Source: a bacterium
Lineage (GTDB): Bacteria > Hydrothermota > UBA3073 > JACQXS01 > JAQTXJ01
DNA: 64,000 bases
Direction of reading: 5' to 3'
Assembly (NCBI GenBank): GCA_028716385.1
Contig: JAQUPX010000006.1
Coordinates: 1-64,000, forward strand
Both the position numbers and the translations under genes were made by a program. The notes below the pieces were generated by a model. It saw nothing but the letters and a program-made list of their open reading frames with translations, ran no database searches and was not told where the DNA came from. Each line of letters starts with the position of its first letter. The stretch's first letter is position 1. Positions 38,279-47,928 of this stretch are shown in pieces.

Positions 38279-38467
38279 ATGAATATGAATAATCGCCCGT
38301 TATTTGGGAGAAACCCTACTCTTATGAACACAAACAACCGTCAATTATTTCAGAAGAAACCTATAAAACCCAATACTGTGCCTATGCTTCTAGGAATAGC
38401 TGTTTTCTTCTTTCTATTTTTTATCGCCCGTAAATTTCTGTTAAAAATGATAACCCTGCAACAATGA
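38279..38467 (+). CDS. Small single-TM hypothetical protein
   Basis: 62 aa; stop overlaps the trpS start (ATGA). Confidence 0.5.
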   Translation: MNMNNRPLFGRNPTLMNTNNRQLFQKKPIKPNTVPMLLGIAVFFFLFFIARKFLLKMITLQQ

Positions 38468-39477
38468 AAAGAATTTTATCCGGGAGTAGACCAACGGGTA
38501 GAACCCATATCGGCCACTTATTCGGCGCGCTTTCAAACTGGGCAAAACTGCAAGACACTTACGAATGCTTTTTTGAAGTAGCCGATATTCACGCGCTAAC
38601 TACAAGTATAAACAAAGAAGAGATGCGACCGGTAATTCGCGAACTTGTCGCTGATTGGATTGCTTGCGGAATTGACCCTAAAAAATCTACACTGTTTATT
38701 CAATCTCTTGTGCCTCAACATTCCGAACTGCATTTGTTCTTGTCAATGATTATGCCCGTAAACTGGCTAAAACAAAATCCGACACTTAAAGACAGAATGA
38801 GAAATTATGCTCCTCCAACTAAAGAAGACACAACTACTACAGAAATAACGGAAGACTTATATTCAAATTTGAATTATGGTTTGTTAGGTTATCCCGTTTT
38901 GCAGGCGGCGGATATACTCATTTACAAAGCGAATGCCGTTCCCGTTGGCGAAGACCAACTTCCTCATATAGAGATGACAAGAGAAATCGCCCGCAAATTT
39001 AACAACGCTTACGGGAATATATTTCCCGAACCCGAATCTATAGTTAATACCACTACAAGAGTTCCCGGGCTGGATGGAAGGAAAATGTCAAAGTCATTAA
39101 ACAATACAATTACCATAGATGAATCTTTTGAATCTATTAAATCTAAAATATCTCAGGCATTTACCGACCCCCTGAAAATCCGTAAAACTGACCCGGGGCA
39201 TACGGATGGCTGTATTGTTTTTGCTTATCATAAACTCATAAACTCAGAAGCTATTCCCTTGATAAAAAAAGAATGCGAAGAAGGAACGCGTGGATGCGTA
39301 AGCTGTAAAGCTGAATGTTCTGGAGCAATGAATAAATTCATTGAACCATTCAGAGAAAAAAGAGCGCAGATAAACATAAACGATATAGACAATATTCTTG
39401 AAGAAGGTTCAAAGAAAGCAAAAGAAGTTGCAAGCGCTACTATAAAGGAAATAAAAGAAGCGATGAAGTTGTGGTAA
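38464..39477 (+). CDS. trpS: Tryptophan--tRNA ligase
   Basis: SGSRPTGRTHIGHLFGAL (HIGH), GRKMSKSLNNT (KMSKS). Confidence 0.96.
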   Translation: MKRILSGSRPTGRTHIGHLFGALSNWAKLQDTYECFFEVADIHALTTSINKEEMRPVIRELVADWIACGIDPKKSTLFIQSLVPQHSELHLFLSMIMPVNWLKQNPTLKDRMRNYAPPTKEDTTTTEITEDLYSNLNYGLLGYPVLQAADILIYKANAVPVGEDQLPHIEMTREIARKFNNAYGNIFPEPESIVNTTTRVPGLDGRKMSKSLNNTITIDESFESIKSKISQAFTDPLKIRKTDPGHTDGCIVFAYHKLINSEAIPLIKKECEEGTRGCVSCKAECSGAMNKFIEPFREKRAQININDIDNILEEGSKKAKEVASATIKEIKEAMKLW

Positions 39478-39486
39478 CCTCAAAAA

Positions 39487-39730
39487 TTAGGACGCAGATA
39501 AACGCAGATAACAAAAAGATTAACAAGAACTACAAACAAATAACAAATACAAAAAGGATTAAAAATTTTAGACAAGATTAACAGGATAAAAGATTAAATA
39601 AAGAACAAATTTATAGCCACGGATAACAAACACGGATTTGCACGGATTAAAGAAAACAGTTTAGAGTGAAAGAATAACAAAAACAAAAAACGGAAAAGAT
39701 TTTAATAAATCCTGATAATCTGCGTCCTAA
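39487..39730. repeat. Intergenic MITE-like segment with 13-bp terminal inverted repeats
   Basis: TTAGGACGCAGAT (39487) and ATCTGCGTCCTAA (ends 39730); internal CACGGAT-type subrepeats; no ORF. Confidence 0.5.
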
Positions 39731-39751
39731 AAAAGTTTTTTTTAATAAAAT

Positions 39752-40774
39752 ATGTTAATAAAAGATTTTTCTTATGCGTTACCTGAGTCTCTTATTGCAC
39801 AGTATCCTGCCAAACGAGGAGAATCACGATTATTAGTCCTGCATAAAGATACGGGCAAGATTGAGCATAAAACTTTCCCCGAAATAATAGAATATCTTAA
39901 CAACGGAGACGTGCTTGTTCTGAACGAAACCAAAGTTATGCCGGCTCGTCTTATCGGTAAGCGAATAGATACGGGTGGTAAAGTAGAAATACTATTAACG
40001 AGCAAGACATCGGAATCCTGCTGGGCTTTCATAGGCAAACCAAACCGTTCAATGAAACCGGGAGTTAAAATTGAGTTCACTTCCGATTTCAGCGGAGAAA
40101 TAATTTCCGCAAATAATAAGATACTCTTTAAGTTTTCTCCCACAGATAATTTCGAACTTAAGCTTAACAAATATGGCAGGATGCCTCTTCCGCCTTATAT
40201 AAAGAGAGAGGCTTTTTCCGAAGACAAAACGACTTATCAAACGGTCTACGCAAAAACGGAAGGCGCCTGTGCCGCGCCCACTGCAGGGTTACATTTCACG
40301 GAATCCCTATTAAATAAAATAGAAACAAAAGGAATAAACATAGCAAAGATTTTATTGCATACCGGTTTAGGTAGTTTCAAACCCATACGGTGTGAAAACA
40401 TAGAAGAACATAAAATGATGTCGGAATACTACCGGATTTCGGAGCAATCCGCGGATAAAATTAACTCCGTTAATACCGGTTCTGTAATCGCGGTAGGAAC
40501 GACTAGCGTAAGGACTCTCGAAAGTATGGGAGAATTAAGAGACGGCAAAAAGCACTTGAAATCAGGAGAAGGCTGGACAGATAAATTTATATATCCCGGT
40601 TATAAATTTCAAATAGTAGATAAATTAGTTACAAATTTTCATCTCCCGGAATCTTCCTTGTTTTTGCTTGTCTGCGCTTTCGCAGGACAAAAAGTAATAC
40701 AGGAAGCATACAAACAAGCTATAGATAAAAAATACAGATTCTATTCCTACGGCGACGCAATGCTTATATTATGA
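39752..40774 (+). CDS. queA: tRNA preQ1(34) S-adenosylmethionine ribosyltransferase-isomerase
   Basis: FSYALPESLIAQYPAKRGESRLLVL, LNETKVMPARL, AAPTAGLHFTESLL, TNFHLPESSL. Confidence 0.97.
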   Translation: MLIKDFSYALPESLIAQYPAKRGESRLLVLHKDTGKIEHKTFPEIIEYLNNGDVLVLNETKVMPARLIGKRIDTGGKVEILLTSKTSESCWAFIGKPNRSMKPGVKIEFTSDFSGEIISANNKILFKFSPTDNFELKLNKYGRMPLPPYIKREAFSEDKTTYQTVYAKTEGACAAPTAGLHFTESLLNKIETKGINIAKILLHTGLGSFKPIRCENIEEHKMMSEYYRISEQSADKINSVNTGSVIAVGTTSVRTLESMGELRDGKKHLKSGEGWTDKFIYPGYKFQIVDKLVTNFHLPESSLFLLVCAFAGQKVIQEAYKQAIDKKYRFYSYGDAMLIL

Positions 40775-43591
40775 GCCTATTCCCGCTACCGGCAAAGGCA
40801 TCGGTTGTTTCATTTCTTTATCCAGTTCTTTAAGCAACTGCACTGCAACGGAATCATAAGGATGATAAACTACCCATTTTTCTAACAGTATTTTTGCAAG
40901 TTCGGTTTTTTGCCCCATCCTGAACAAAGACAGTATTTTTCCTGCAAGCATTTGGTTTTTCATACACTGGTCAAGAATCTTATTCATTTCAAATATGTTA
41001 TTTGTAGATTGATATACGCTAATCAGTCCTGCATATCCCGCTGCCGGGTCTTCCGGGCTTATCTCAATTGCTTTATTAAAAGCTTCAACCGCTTTGTCCG
41101 TGTTCTTTGAATTCAGGTAAGCTTCTCCTATAGTATACCATTCCATCGGGTCTTTTGCTACTTTAGCCAATTCGTCTATATTTTCCATTGCTTCTGTTTG
41201 CCTGCCTGCCAACTGGTATAATGCGGCAAGATGATAATTGAAAGGCAACACGTCTTCGGACTGGAATTTTTTACCGGTTTCCAGAGCTTCTATAGCCTTA
41301 TCCAAATTCCCTTTTTCTCTATAGGCTAATCCAAGTGCGAAATAAGAAGCGGCATAGTTAGTAAGCAATCTTTTATCATTTTCACTTTTATAAACTTTAG
41401 AGTCAAACAATGACCGATATTTATAGACTTTATTTAACAATGAGTCGGAAACCTGTATGTTAAATCGTTGTGCACCTGGACCAACTACTCTATACGCCAT
41501 TGCTTCCATTTGAACATACGGTGTAAGCCCTTCCATATTATCCATAGAAACCGTTACCGCAAAGAATATAGGTATTTTAGGTTTATACCCTTTCATAACT
41601 ATATTGGCAAAATCTTCTGCGGGCAGGAAATATTCTTCGGGCAATCTGACCCAGTATTCTCTTGGAATTCTTTTTACATAATAATCCGGGCGAATAAGTT
41701 CCATCTCCACCGGGAATTTATCCCTGTATTTTTTAGGCAATGCCATTCTTTTTATGGGCATAAAAATCTTAGGTTCAAACTTGAATCCGCTGTTAGTGGC
41801 AAGCATATCTCTTACTGCCAAATCTTTCACGAATAAAGTTTTATCTTTCACGGGTTCGCCATTTTTAATCACAGGAAAAGGAATAAGATTTTCGGCTTCA
41901 TAATCCGTAAAAGAAATGGGTGCACCCCAGCTTCTCAATTGTTTTATATACCAATCCGTATTAAGCAAAGACAAGTTCGCTACCATTAATTTAGGCTTAA
42001 TGCTTTTTACTGTCTGCGCAAACCATAATGGGAACGTATCATTATCTCCGTTTGTAAATATTACTGCGCCGTCATCGCAAGAATTAAGCATATTATAAGC
42101 ATAATCGTCAGGAATCCAGTTTCCGCGCCTATTTATATGTGAATTGAAATTGCCCAAAATAGGAACTAACACAAGCAACCCAAAAACCGGAGACATAATT
42201 CTCTGAGCCCATTTATTTCTTAACAACGTTAACAATCCCCATACTCCGATACCGATGTACCATCCAAATACGGTAAAAGCGGAGTCATAGAAATAATGTC
42301 GTTCTCTCACTTCTACCGGTCTGTGCAGAGGATTAGTATCGGAAGGCGAGAACTTAAAATTCATATAAAAAGTAAGAACAAAAGTTAACGTAAGCAATAA
42401 CGTAAACATCAACCAGAATGTGCGCTTTTCTCTTTTATAATGTGTCCATATGCCAAACAATCCAATCCCTATAAAAATGATATTGAAAAACAAGCTTGCC
42501 AATTTAGTGAAATTAGAAGCAATTTCTCCTTCCCATCTTGATTGTCTTGGATACGGAACCCACTGCCATGTCAGATAATCGGTAAAAAACTTAATTTGAT
42601 ATACGAATGCCTGCACCATATTATATTTGTTTTCCGGAGTTTCCGTTTCTCTTTTAAGTATAGTGCTTACTCCAAGCTTTGCAGGTCCATACTGAGTTCT
42701 TGAAAAAACATCCCATAGTTTTGGGATATCGGTAGGAGCGGCTTCATTAATGTAAGGATTATGATGTGCTCTTATCATAAGATAGGAGTAACTTCCTATT
42801 CCCAATAAAAACCCAACCACAACAAGTCCAATAAATTTTCCGTCAAACATTTCTTTACGGTAAGTTACTATCAGGAAAATTATTACGGCTATTCCCATTA
42901 CTCCAACCAAAACGAGTGACATTCCCATAAAAAGGGCAAGAAATGGCAATGTAATTGCTATAAACCTTAAACTATCCAAATCTTTTTTATTCAGCAACAT
43001 AAACAGAAATATTGCAGGTGCGGTAAGCATTGGCATTAGTTGTATTCCAACGGAAAGCGCAAACATATAGGTAATCAGGAATAAAAATCTTTTATGATAA
43101 GGCGTCTGAAGTTCATCCTGCCATCTTAATATCCAGAATATACATAACATAACCATAAAAGATGCCAATCTATAAACTTCTGTTTCTACTGCACCCCACC
43201 AGCAGGTATATGCTAAAGACCCAATCATAGCTCCGACACCTGCACTTAATGCTATGATAAAATGCTCCATTTTGTTCTGAGGAGCTTTCATTTTTACGAG
43301 TATTTTTGCGGCTATTACCCACAATAAACCTGCAGTAATCGCTCCGCTTATTACCGACCCCATATTTGCCCTGAATGCAATTTCTTTCCCAAACGGGATA
43401 AAGCATAACATTTTATTAAGCAGGGTATATAATGGTGAGCCCGGTGGATGTGGCACTCCTAAAGAATAACCACAAGCAATAAACTCCCCGCAATCCCAGA
43501 AAGACAAAGAAGGCTGAACGGTATAAAGATAAATCCCGAATACTGCTAAAGTGGAGATAATAAATCCCCACATATATTCTTTTTTGCTCAT
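40769..43591 (-). CDS. DUF2723 integral membrane protein with C-terminal TPR region
   Basis: PSLSFWDCGEFIACGYSLGVPHPPGSPLYTLL typical of DUF2723; TPR at C-terminus. Confidence 0.88.
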   Translation of the reverse strand: MSKKEYMWGFIISTLAVFGIYLYTVQPSLSFWDCGEFIACGYSLGVPHPPGSPLYTLLNKMLCFIPFGKEIAFRANMGSVISGAITAGLLWVIAAKILVKMKAPQNKMEHFIIALSAGVGAMIGSLAYTCWWGAVETEVYRLASFMVMLCIFWILRWQDELQTPYHKRFLFLITYMFALSVGIQLMPMLTAPAIFLFMLLNKKDLDSLRFIAITLPFLALFMGMSLVLVGVMGIAVIIFLIVTYRKEMFDGKFIGLVVVGFLLGIGSYSYLMIRAHHNPYINEAAPTDIPKLWDVFSRTQYGPAKLGVSTILKRETETPENKYNMVQAFVYQIKFFTDYLTWQWVPYPRQSRWEGEIASNFTKLASLFFNIIFIGIGLFGIWTHYKREKRTFWLMFTLLLTLTFVLTFYMNFKFSPSDTNPLHRPVEVRERHYFYDSAFTVFGWYIGIGVWGLLTLLRNKWAQRIMSPVFGLLVLVPILGNFNSHINRRGNWIPDDYAYNMLNSCDDGAVIFTNGDNDTFPLWFAQTVKSIKPKLMVANLSLLNTDWYIKQLRSWGAPISFTDYEAENLIPFPVIKNGEPVKDKTLFVKDLAVRDMLATNSGFKFEPKIFMPIKRMALPKKYRDKFPVEMELIRPDYYVKRIPREYWVRLPEEYFLPAEDFANIVMKGYKPKIPIFFAVTVSMDNMEGLTPYVQMEAMAYRVVGPGAQRFNIQVSDSLLNKVYKYRSLFDSKVYKSENDKRLLTNYAASYFALGLAYREKGNLDKAIEALETGKKFQSEDVLPFNYHLAALYQLAGRQTEAMENIDELAKVAKDPMEWYTIGEAYLNSKNTDKAVEAFNKAIEISPEDPAAGYAGLISVYQSTNNIFEMNKILDQCMKNQMLAGKILSLFRMGQKTELAKILLEKWVVYHPYDSVAVQLLKELDKEMKQPMPLPVAGIGS

Positions 43592-43607
43592 TTTAAACGC
43601 TCCTTGT

Positions 43608-44342
43608 TTATACGACTTGTTTATATAGTTCTTGTTTTACTTTTGTTTTAGGTATATTTGTAATTAATTCCCCTTTTACTGCAATACTTATGTGTCCCGT
43701 TTCTTCGGATACTATAATACATACTGCATCTGTTTCTTCCGATAAACCAAGCGCAGCCCTATGCCTTGTCCCGATTTCAGTTACCAATGGTTTTTCGGAA
43801 ACAGGCAAAATACAGGCGGCAGCCACTAATGTGTTTCCTCTTACAATAACGGCCCCGTCGTGCAAAGGAGAAAGAGGAGTAAAAACGGTAAGTATAATTT
43901 CACTTGATAATCTTGATTCCATAAGTTGTCCCGTATCAATATAATCTTTAAGCGAAACTTCCCTTTCTATTACTATTATGGCGCCTTCTTTTTTTTCCGA
44001 TAATGCAAATACCGTTTTTGTAAGTTCATCAATAGGCATTTTTATTTCCTGTGTAAATACTTTTCCAAATCTTGCACCAAGTCTTGCAAGGGCATTTCTA
44101 AGTTCCGGTTGAAACAAGAACACTAAAATTATTATCCATGCAGTCCACAATCCCTTAAATATGAATGAAAGCGTGTCAAATTTCAGAAATTCCGATATAA
44201 TCGCAAGAACAAACAAGCTTACTACTCCAATCATCATCTGAAGCGCTTTCGTGCCTTTAATAAAAGAAAAGAAATAATAAATAAAAGCGGAAAGTATTAT
44301 TATTTCAAATGCATTTACAACTCTAAATTTAATAAATCCCAT
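43608..44342 (-). CDS. cdaA: Diadenylate cyclase CdaA
   Basis: Three N-terminal TMs, DAC motifs LHDGAVIV and GTRHRAALGLSE. Confidence 0.95.
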   Translation of the reverse strand: MGFIKFRVVNAFEIIILSAFIYYFFSFIKGTKALQMMIGVVSLFVLAIISEFLKFDTLSFIFKGLWTAWIIILVFLFQPELRNALARLGARFGKVFTQEIKMPIDELTKTVFALSEKKEGAIIVIEREVSLKDYIDTGQLMESRLSSEIILTVFTPLSPLHDGAVIVRGNTLVAAACILPVSEKPLVTEIGTRHRAALGLSEETDAVCIIVSEETGHISIAVKGELITNIPKTKVKQELYKQVV

Positions 44343-44422
44343 TTTATTAGTTGGAGTTTGTTTCGTCAGAAACGTTATAGCAAGCCCTTTCCAGCTTTGC
44401 TGGATTAGGGATTTCTATCCCG

Positions 44423-46387
44423 CTAGCGGGACTCCAATTTATCCGTTTTCGCTGCTTTTTTATTTGTCTTCAATGTTTGTTTGCTTACAGGCTTAACCTG
44501 TTTAGGCTTTTTCCCCAACCCCAATACTTCATCTATTTCATCCCCCGTAAGCACTTCTTTTTCCAATAATTTCTTTGCAAGGCTATGCAAACCACTCATA
44601 TGTTCTTTGATTATGTTTTTAGCTCTGGTTTCCCCTATCCTGACAAACTTACTAATTTCTTTATCTATGCTTTTTGCCGTTTCTTCGGAGAAGTCTCTGT
44701 GTTGTGAAATTTCCCTTCCGAGGAATATTTCTTCATTCTTTTTACCAAATGCTATAGGGCCAAGCACATCGCTCATCCCCCATCTACAAACCATCTTATG
44801 GGCAAGTTCGGTAGCCTGTTCAATGTCATTCCTTGCTCCCGTTGTTTCGGTGTTAATAGCACTAACTTCGGCTGCCCTGCCGCCACATAAAACTGCGAGT
44901 TGGGTAAAACAGTATTCCCTGGAATAATTTTTCCTTTCATCAACGGGTAGCTGTTGTGTAAGTCCGAGTGCCATGCCCCTTGGTATAATAGTAACTTTGT
45001 GTATGGGGTCTGCCCCGGGCATAAATTTCGCCACAATTACGTGTCCTGCTTCATGATAAGCCGTATTTTTACGTTCATTTTCCGACAAGACAAGGCTCTT
45101 TCTTTCTACTCCCATAAGAACTTTATCTTTCGCTTCTTCAAAGTCTTCCATTTCTACTTTATCTTTACCTTTTTTAGCTGCAAGAAGTGCCGATTCGTTA
45201 ACCGTATTGGCAATATCTGCGCCTGAAAACCCCGGGGTGCCGCGAGCCAATATTTTCAAGTCAACATCATCCGACATAGGAATTTTCTTTACATGGACTT
45301 TAAAAATCATTTCCCTGCCAAGTATATCCGGTCTATCCACTACGATTTGCCTGTCAAACCTTCCCGGTCTTAGAAGAGCGGGGTCAAGTATGTCCGGGCG
45401 ATTGGTTGCCGCCATTACAATAATACCTTTGTTTGCTTCAAAACCATCCATTTCTACTAACAAGGCGTTTAAGGTTTGTTCTCTTTCGTCGTGCCCGCCG
45501 CCGATTCCTGCTCCACGGTATCTTCCGACAGCATCAAGTTCATCTATAAATATAATACAGGGTGCGCTTTTCTTTCCTTTATTAAACAAATCCCTGACTC
45601 TTGAAGCTCCGATACCTACAAATAATTCAACGAAGTCCGAGCCTGACATAGAGAAAAAAGGTACGCCGGCTTCTCCTGCGGTAGCTCGGGCAAGTAAGGT
45701 TTTACCTGTCCCGGGAGCTCCGAGAAGTAGAGCGCCTTTTGGAATTTTGGCTCCAAGACGTTCAAATTTTTTAGGGAATTTCAAAAATTCAACTATTTCA
45801 CGTAATTCGTTTTTAGCTTCCTCCACGCCTGCCACATCTTCAAAAGTTATTTTGTCTCCTTTATTATCTACTCTTTTTGCTTTACTTTGCCCGAAACTCA
45901 TTGCATCTTTAGGCACTTTTCCCATATTTCTTATCATAAAAAACCAAAAAGCACCAAATATTACAAGCAAGAAAATGGAAGGGCCGAACCTGGAAAATAC
46001 ATTAGAAAATGCGCGAGCATTTACTTTAACTCCCTGCATTATAAGTTCGGATATTGTAGTCTCATCCGCAAAGGGCATAAGAGTCTTAAAATATCGGGAT
46101 TCTATGTCGTTCTGTTTGATTGGGGTTTTGAATTCTCCTTGAATCTCCCTATCTGCAATAACTACTATGTTAGCTATATTATTTGAATCTACTTGTGAAC
46201 GAAATTGCGAGTAAGGAATTTCAAGCATCTTTGTCGCTCCGAACTGAGAAAACATAAGAATAAGCCCCACAATAAAAAATATCCAAATAAATATTCCCCC
46301 GACAAATGGTCTTGGAGGAAGTTTCTTGCCGGGTGTTCCACCCGGACGGTGATTCAAATTTTTATGACTCTTATTATTCATTTTCAT
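44423..46387 (-). CDS. ftsH: ATP-dependent zinc metalloprotease FtsH
   Basis: Walker A GAPGTGKT, Walker B IIFIDELDAVG, HEAGH. Confidence 0.97.
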   Translation of the reverse strand: MKMNNKSHKNLNHRPGGTPGKKLPPRPFVGGIFIWIFFIVGLILMFSQFGATKMLEIPYSQFRSQVDSNNIANIVVIADREIQGEFKTPIKQNDIESRYFKTLMPFADETTISELIMQGVKVNARAFSNVFSRFGPSIFLLVIFGAFWFFMIRNMGKVPKDAMSFGQSKAKRVDNKGDKITFEDVAGVEEAKNELREIVEFLKFPKKFERLGAKIPKGALLLGAPGTGKTLLARATAGEAGVPFFSMSGSDFVELFVGIGASRVRDLFNKGKKSAPCIIFIDELDAVGRYRGAGIGGGHDEREQTLNALLVEMDGFEANKGIIVMAATNRPDILDPALLRPGRFDRQIVVDRPDILGREMIFKVHVKKIPMSDDVDLKILARGTPGFSGADIANTVNESALLAAKKGKDKVEMEDFEEAKDKVLMGVERKSLVLSENERKNTAYHEAGHVIVAKFMPGADPIHKVTIIPRGMALGLTQQLPVDERKNYSREYCFTQLAVLCGGRAAEVSAINTETTGARNDIEQATELAHKMVCRWGMSDVLGPIAFGKKNEEIFLGREISQHRDFSEETAKSIDKEISKFVRIGETRAKNIIKEHMSGLHSLAKKLLEKEVLTGDEIDEVLGLGKKPKQVKPVSKQTLKTNKKAAKTDKLESR

Positions 46388-47801
46388 TCATTGCCTTTAC
46401 CTTTACTTCAAGGATTTTTCTTGTATTGTTTTCTATAAATGCCCTATACGCCCTTCTTTTACCTACAATCCATAAAATTCCAAGTTTATCTATCAATAAA
46501 GGAATCTCCATCCTTTCTTCTGCCGGAATCCTATCATCAATAAAAACTTTTTTTAAACTTTTACTGTATCCTGCTCCCAAAAATTTATCTCCTGTTTTTT
46601 TTGCTCTTATAAATAACGGTAAATTAAGTTTATCAAAATCAAAATACTCTTTATGCCTGTCATCAAAAATTAATGAGGCTTGGCTTTTTCCATCTTTTAC
46701 TAGATAATTGCTAGGTAAAGTATGTTTTTTTACTTTAGTACAAATTTTGTATTTGCCAACTTTTATTTCTCCCGGGATAGGCAATATCATCTCTGACAAC
46801 TCATTAATAGGAGCTTCTGCCCGTTGGAGATACGGGAAAGCCTTTTTATTTACAAAATTTATCGAGGTATAAGATTTTGTAATTTGAAGGCTGTGAGATG
46901 TGAAAACATTGCCGGATTTAGCTTTTGCTATGTAATTAATTATATTTTCCGTTTCTTCAAAATTAGGAACTACTGAATTTAGTTGCTCTGCTAATTTGCG
47001 GATTATTCTTCTTTGTATTGCCATATCTTCGTTTAAAAAAGCGGTCAAGTTTAAGGACATCGTGTCGTTTTTTTCGATTACAAGTTTATTGAGTGATTTC
47101 TCCGTAAGCTCTTCCAGAAGTTTCTCTTCCTGTTCCATAATTTCTCTGAGTTGCATTATTTTTTTTCCGAAAGAAGGAGCCAATTGTTTAACGATTTTAT
47201 GTCTTACAAAGTTGCGTGTATATTTACAATTATAGTTTGAATAATCCGTTTCGTATTTTATTTTTTCTTTTTTCAGGAAACTGATTATTTCGCTGTGTTC
47301 TATTTCAATAATAGGCCTTATAATGTTATCTCTAATCGGAGGAATCAAAGACAAGCCTTTGCGTCCGGTTCCTCTTGCAAGTCTCATAAAAAAAGTCTCG
47401 ACTTCATCCGTCATTGTATGTCCTGTAGCAATTTTAGTTGCGCCGATTTTTGAAACTATTTTATCCAGGAATGCGTACCTTGCTTCACGGCCTGCTTCTT
47501 CCAAAGTTAATTTATTTTTCCTGGCATATGCTTTTATATCTATTTTTCCCGTTGTAATTGGGATTTTATAGTTTCGCGCAAGCGATTTAACAAATTCCGT
47601 TTCCCTGTCTGCTTTTTTTCGGAGTCCATGGTTCAGGTGAGCTATATGAAGGTCAAGAGAATATTTTTTTTGTAAGTTTTTCAATGCCCACAAAAGGAAT
47701 ACGGAATCTGCGCCTCCGGATACTGCAATCAAAACTTTATCCCCGTGGTTGATAAGCCCGTATTTTTCAATAGTTGATATCACCTTCTCCTGTATAAGCA
47801 T
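46374..47801 (-). CDS. tilS: tRNA(Ile)-lysidine synthase
   Basis: VLIAVSGGADSVFLLWAL (PP-loop), GHTMTDEVETFFMRLARGTG; start of ftsH overlaps its end. Confidence 0.95.
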   Translation of the reverse strand: MLIQEKVISTIEKYGLINHGDKVLIAVSGGADSVFLLWALKNLQKKYSLDLHIAHLNHGLRKKADRETEFVKSLARNYKIPITTGKIDIKAYARKNKLTLEEAGREARYAFLDKIVSKIGATKIATGHTMTDEVETFFMRLARGTGRKGLSLIPPIRDNIIRPIIEIEHSEIISFLKKEKIKYETDYSNYNCKYTRNFVRHKIVKQLAPSFGKKIMQLREIMEQEEKLLEELTEKSLNKLVIEKNDTMSLNLTAFLNEDMAIQRRIIRKLAEQLNSVVPNFEETENIINYIAKAKSGNVFTSHSLQITKSYTSINFVNKKAFPYLQRAEAPINELSEMILPIPGEIKVGKYKICTKVKKHTLPSNYLVKDGKSQASLIFDDRHKEYFDFDKLNLPLFIRAKKTGDKFLGAGYSKSLKKVFIDDRIPAEERMEIPLLIDKLGILWIVGKRRAYRAFIENNTRKILEVKVKAMNENE

Positions 47802-47928
47802 AATTGTTAAAAATAAATTAAAATAGCCGTTTTGTCAAATTATTTAATTGTATAATAAAGCTATGTTTTTAATAAGTATTAAGATACTGTAAGCAGGTTG
47901 TTTTTTGAGTTGATTTTGAATTATATTT

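Noticed and set aside
45207-46142. 311-aa plus-strand ORF
   Set aside because: Antisense to ftsH, whose motifs are unambiguous.
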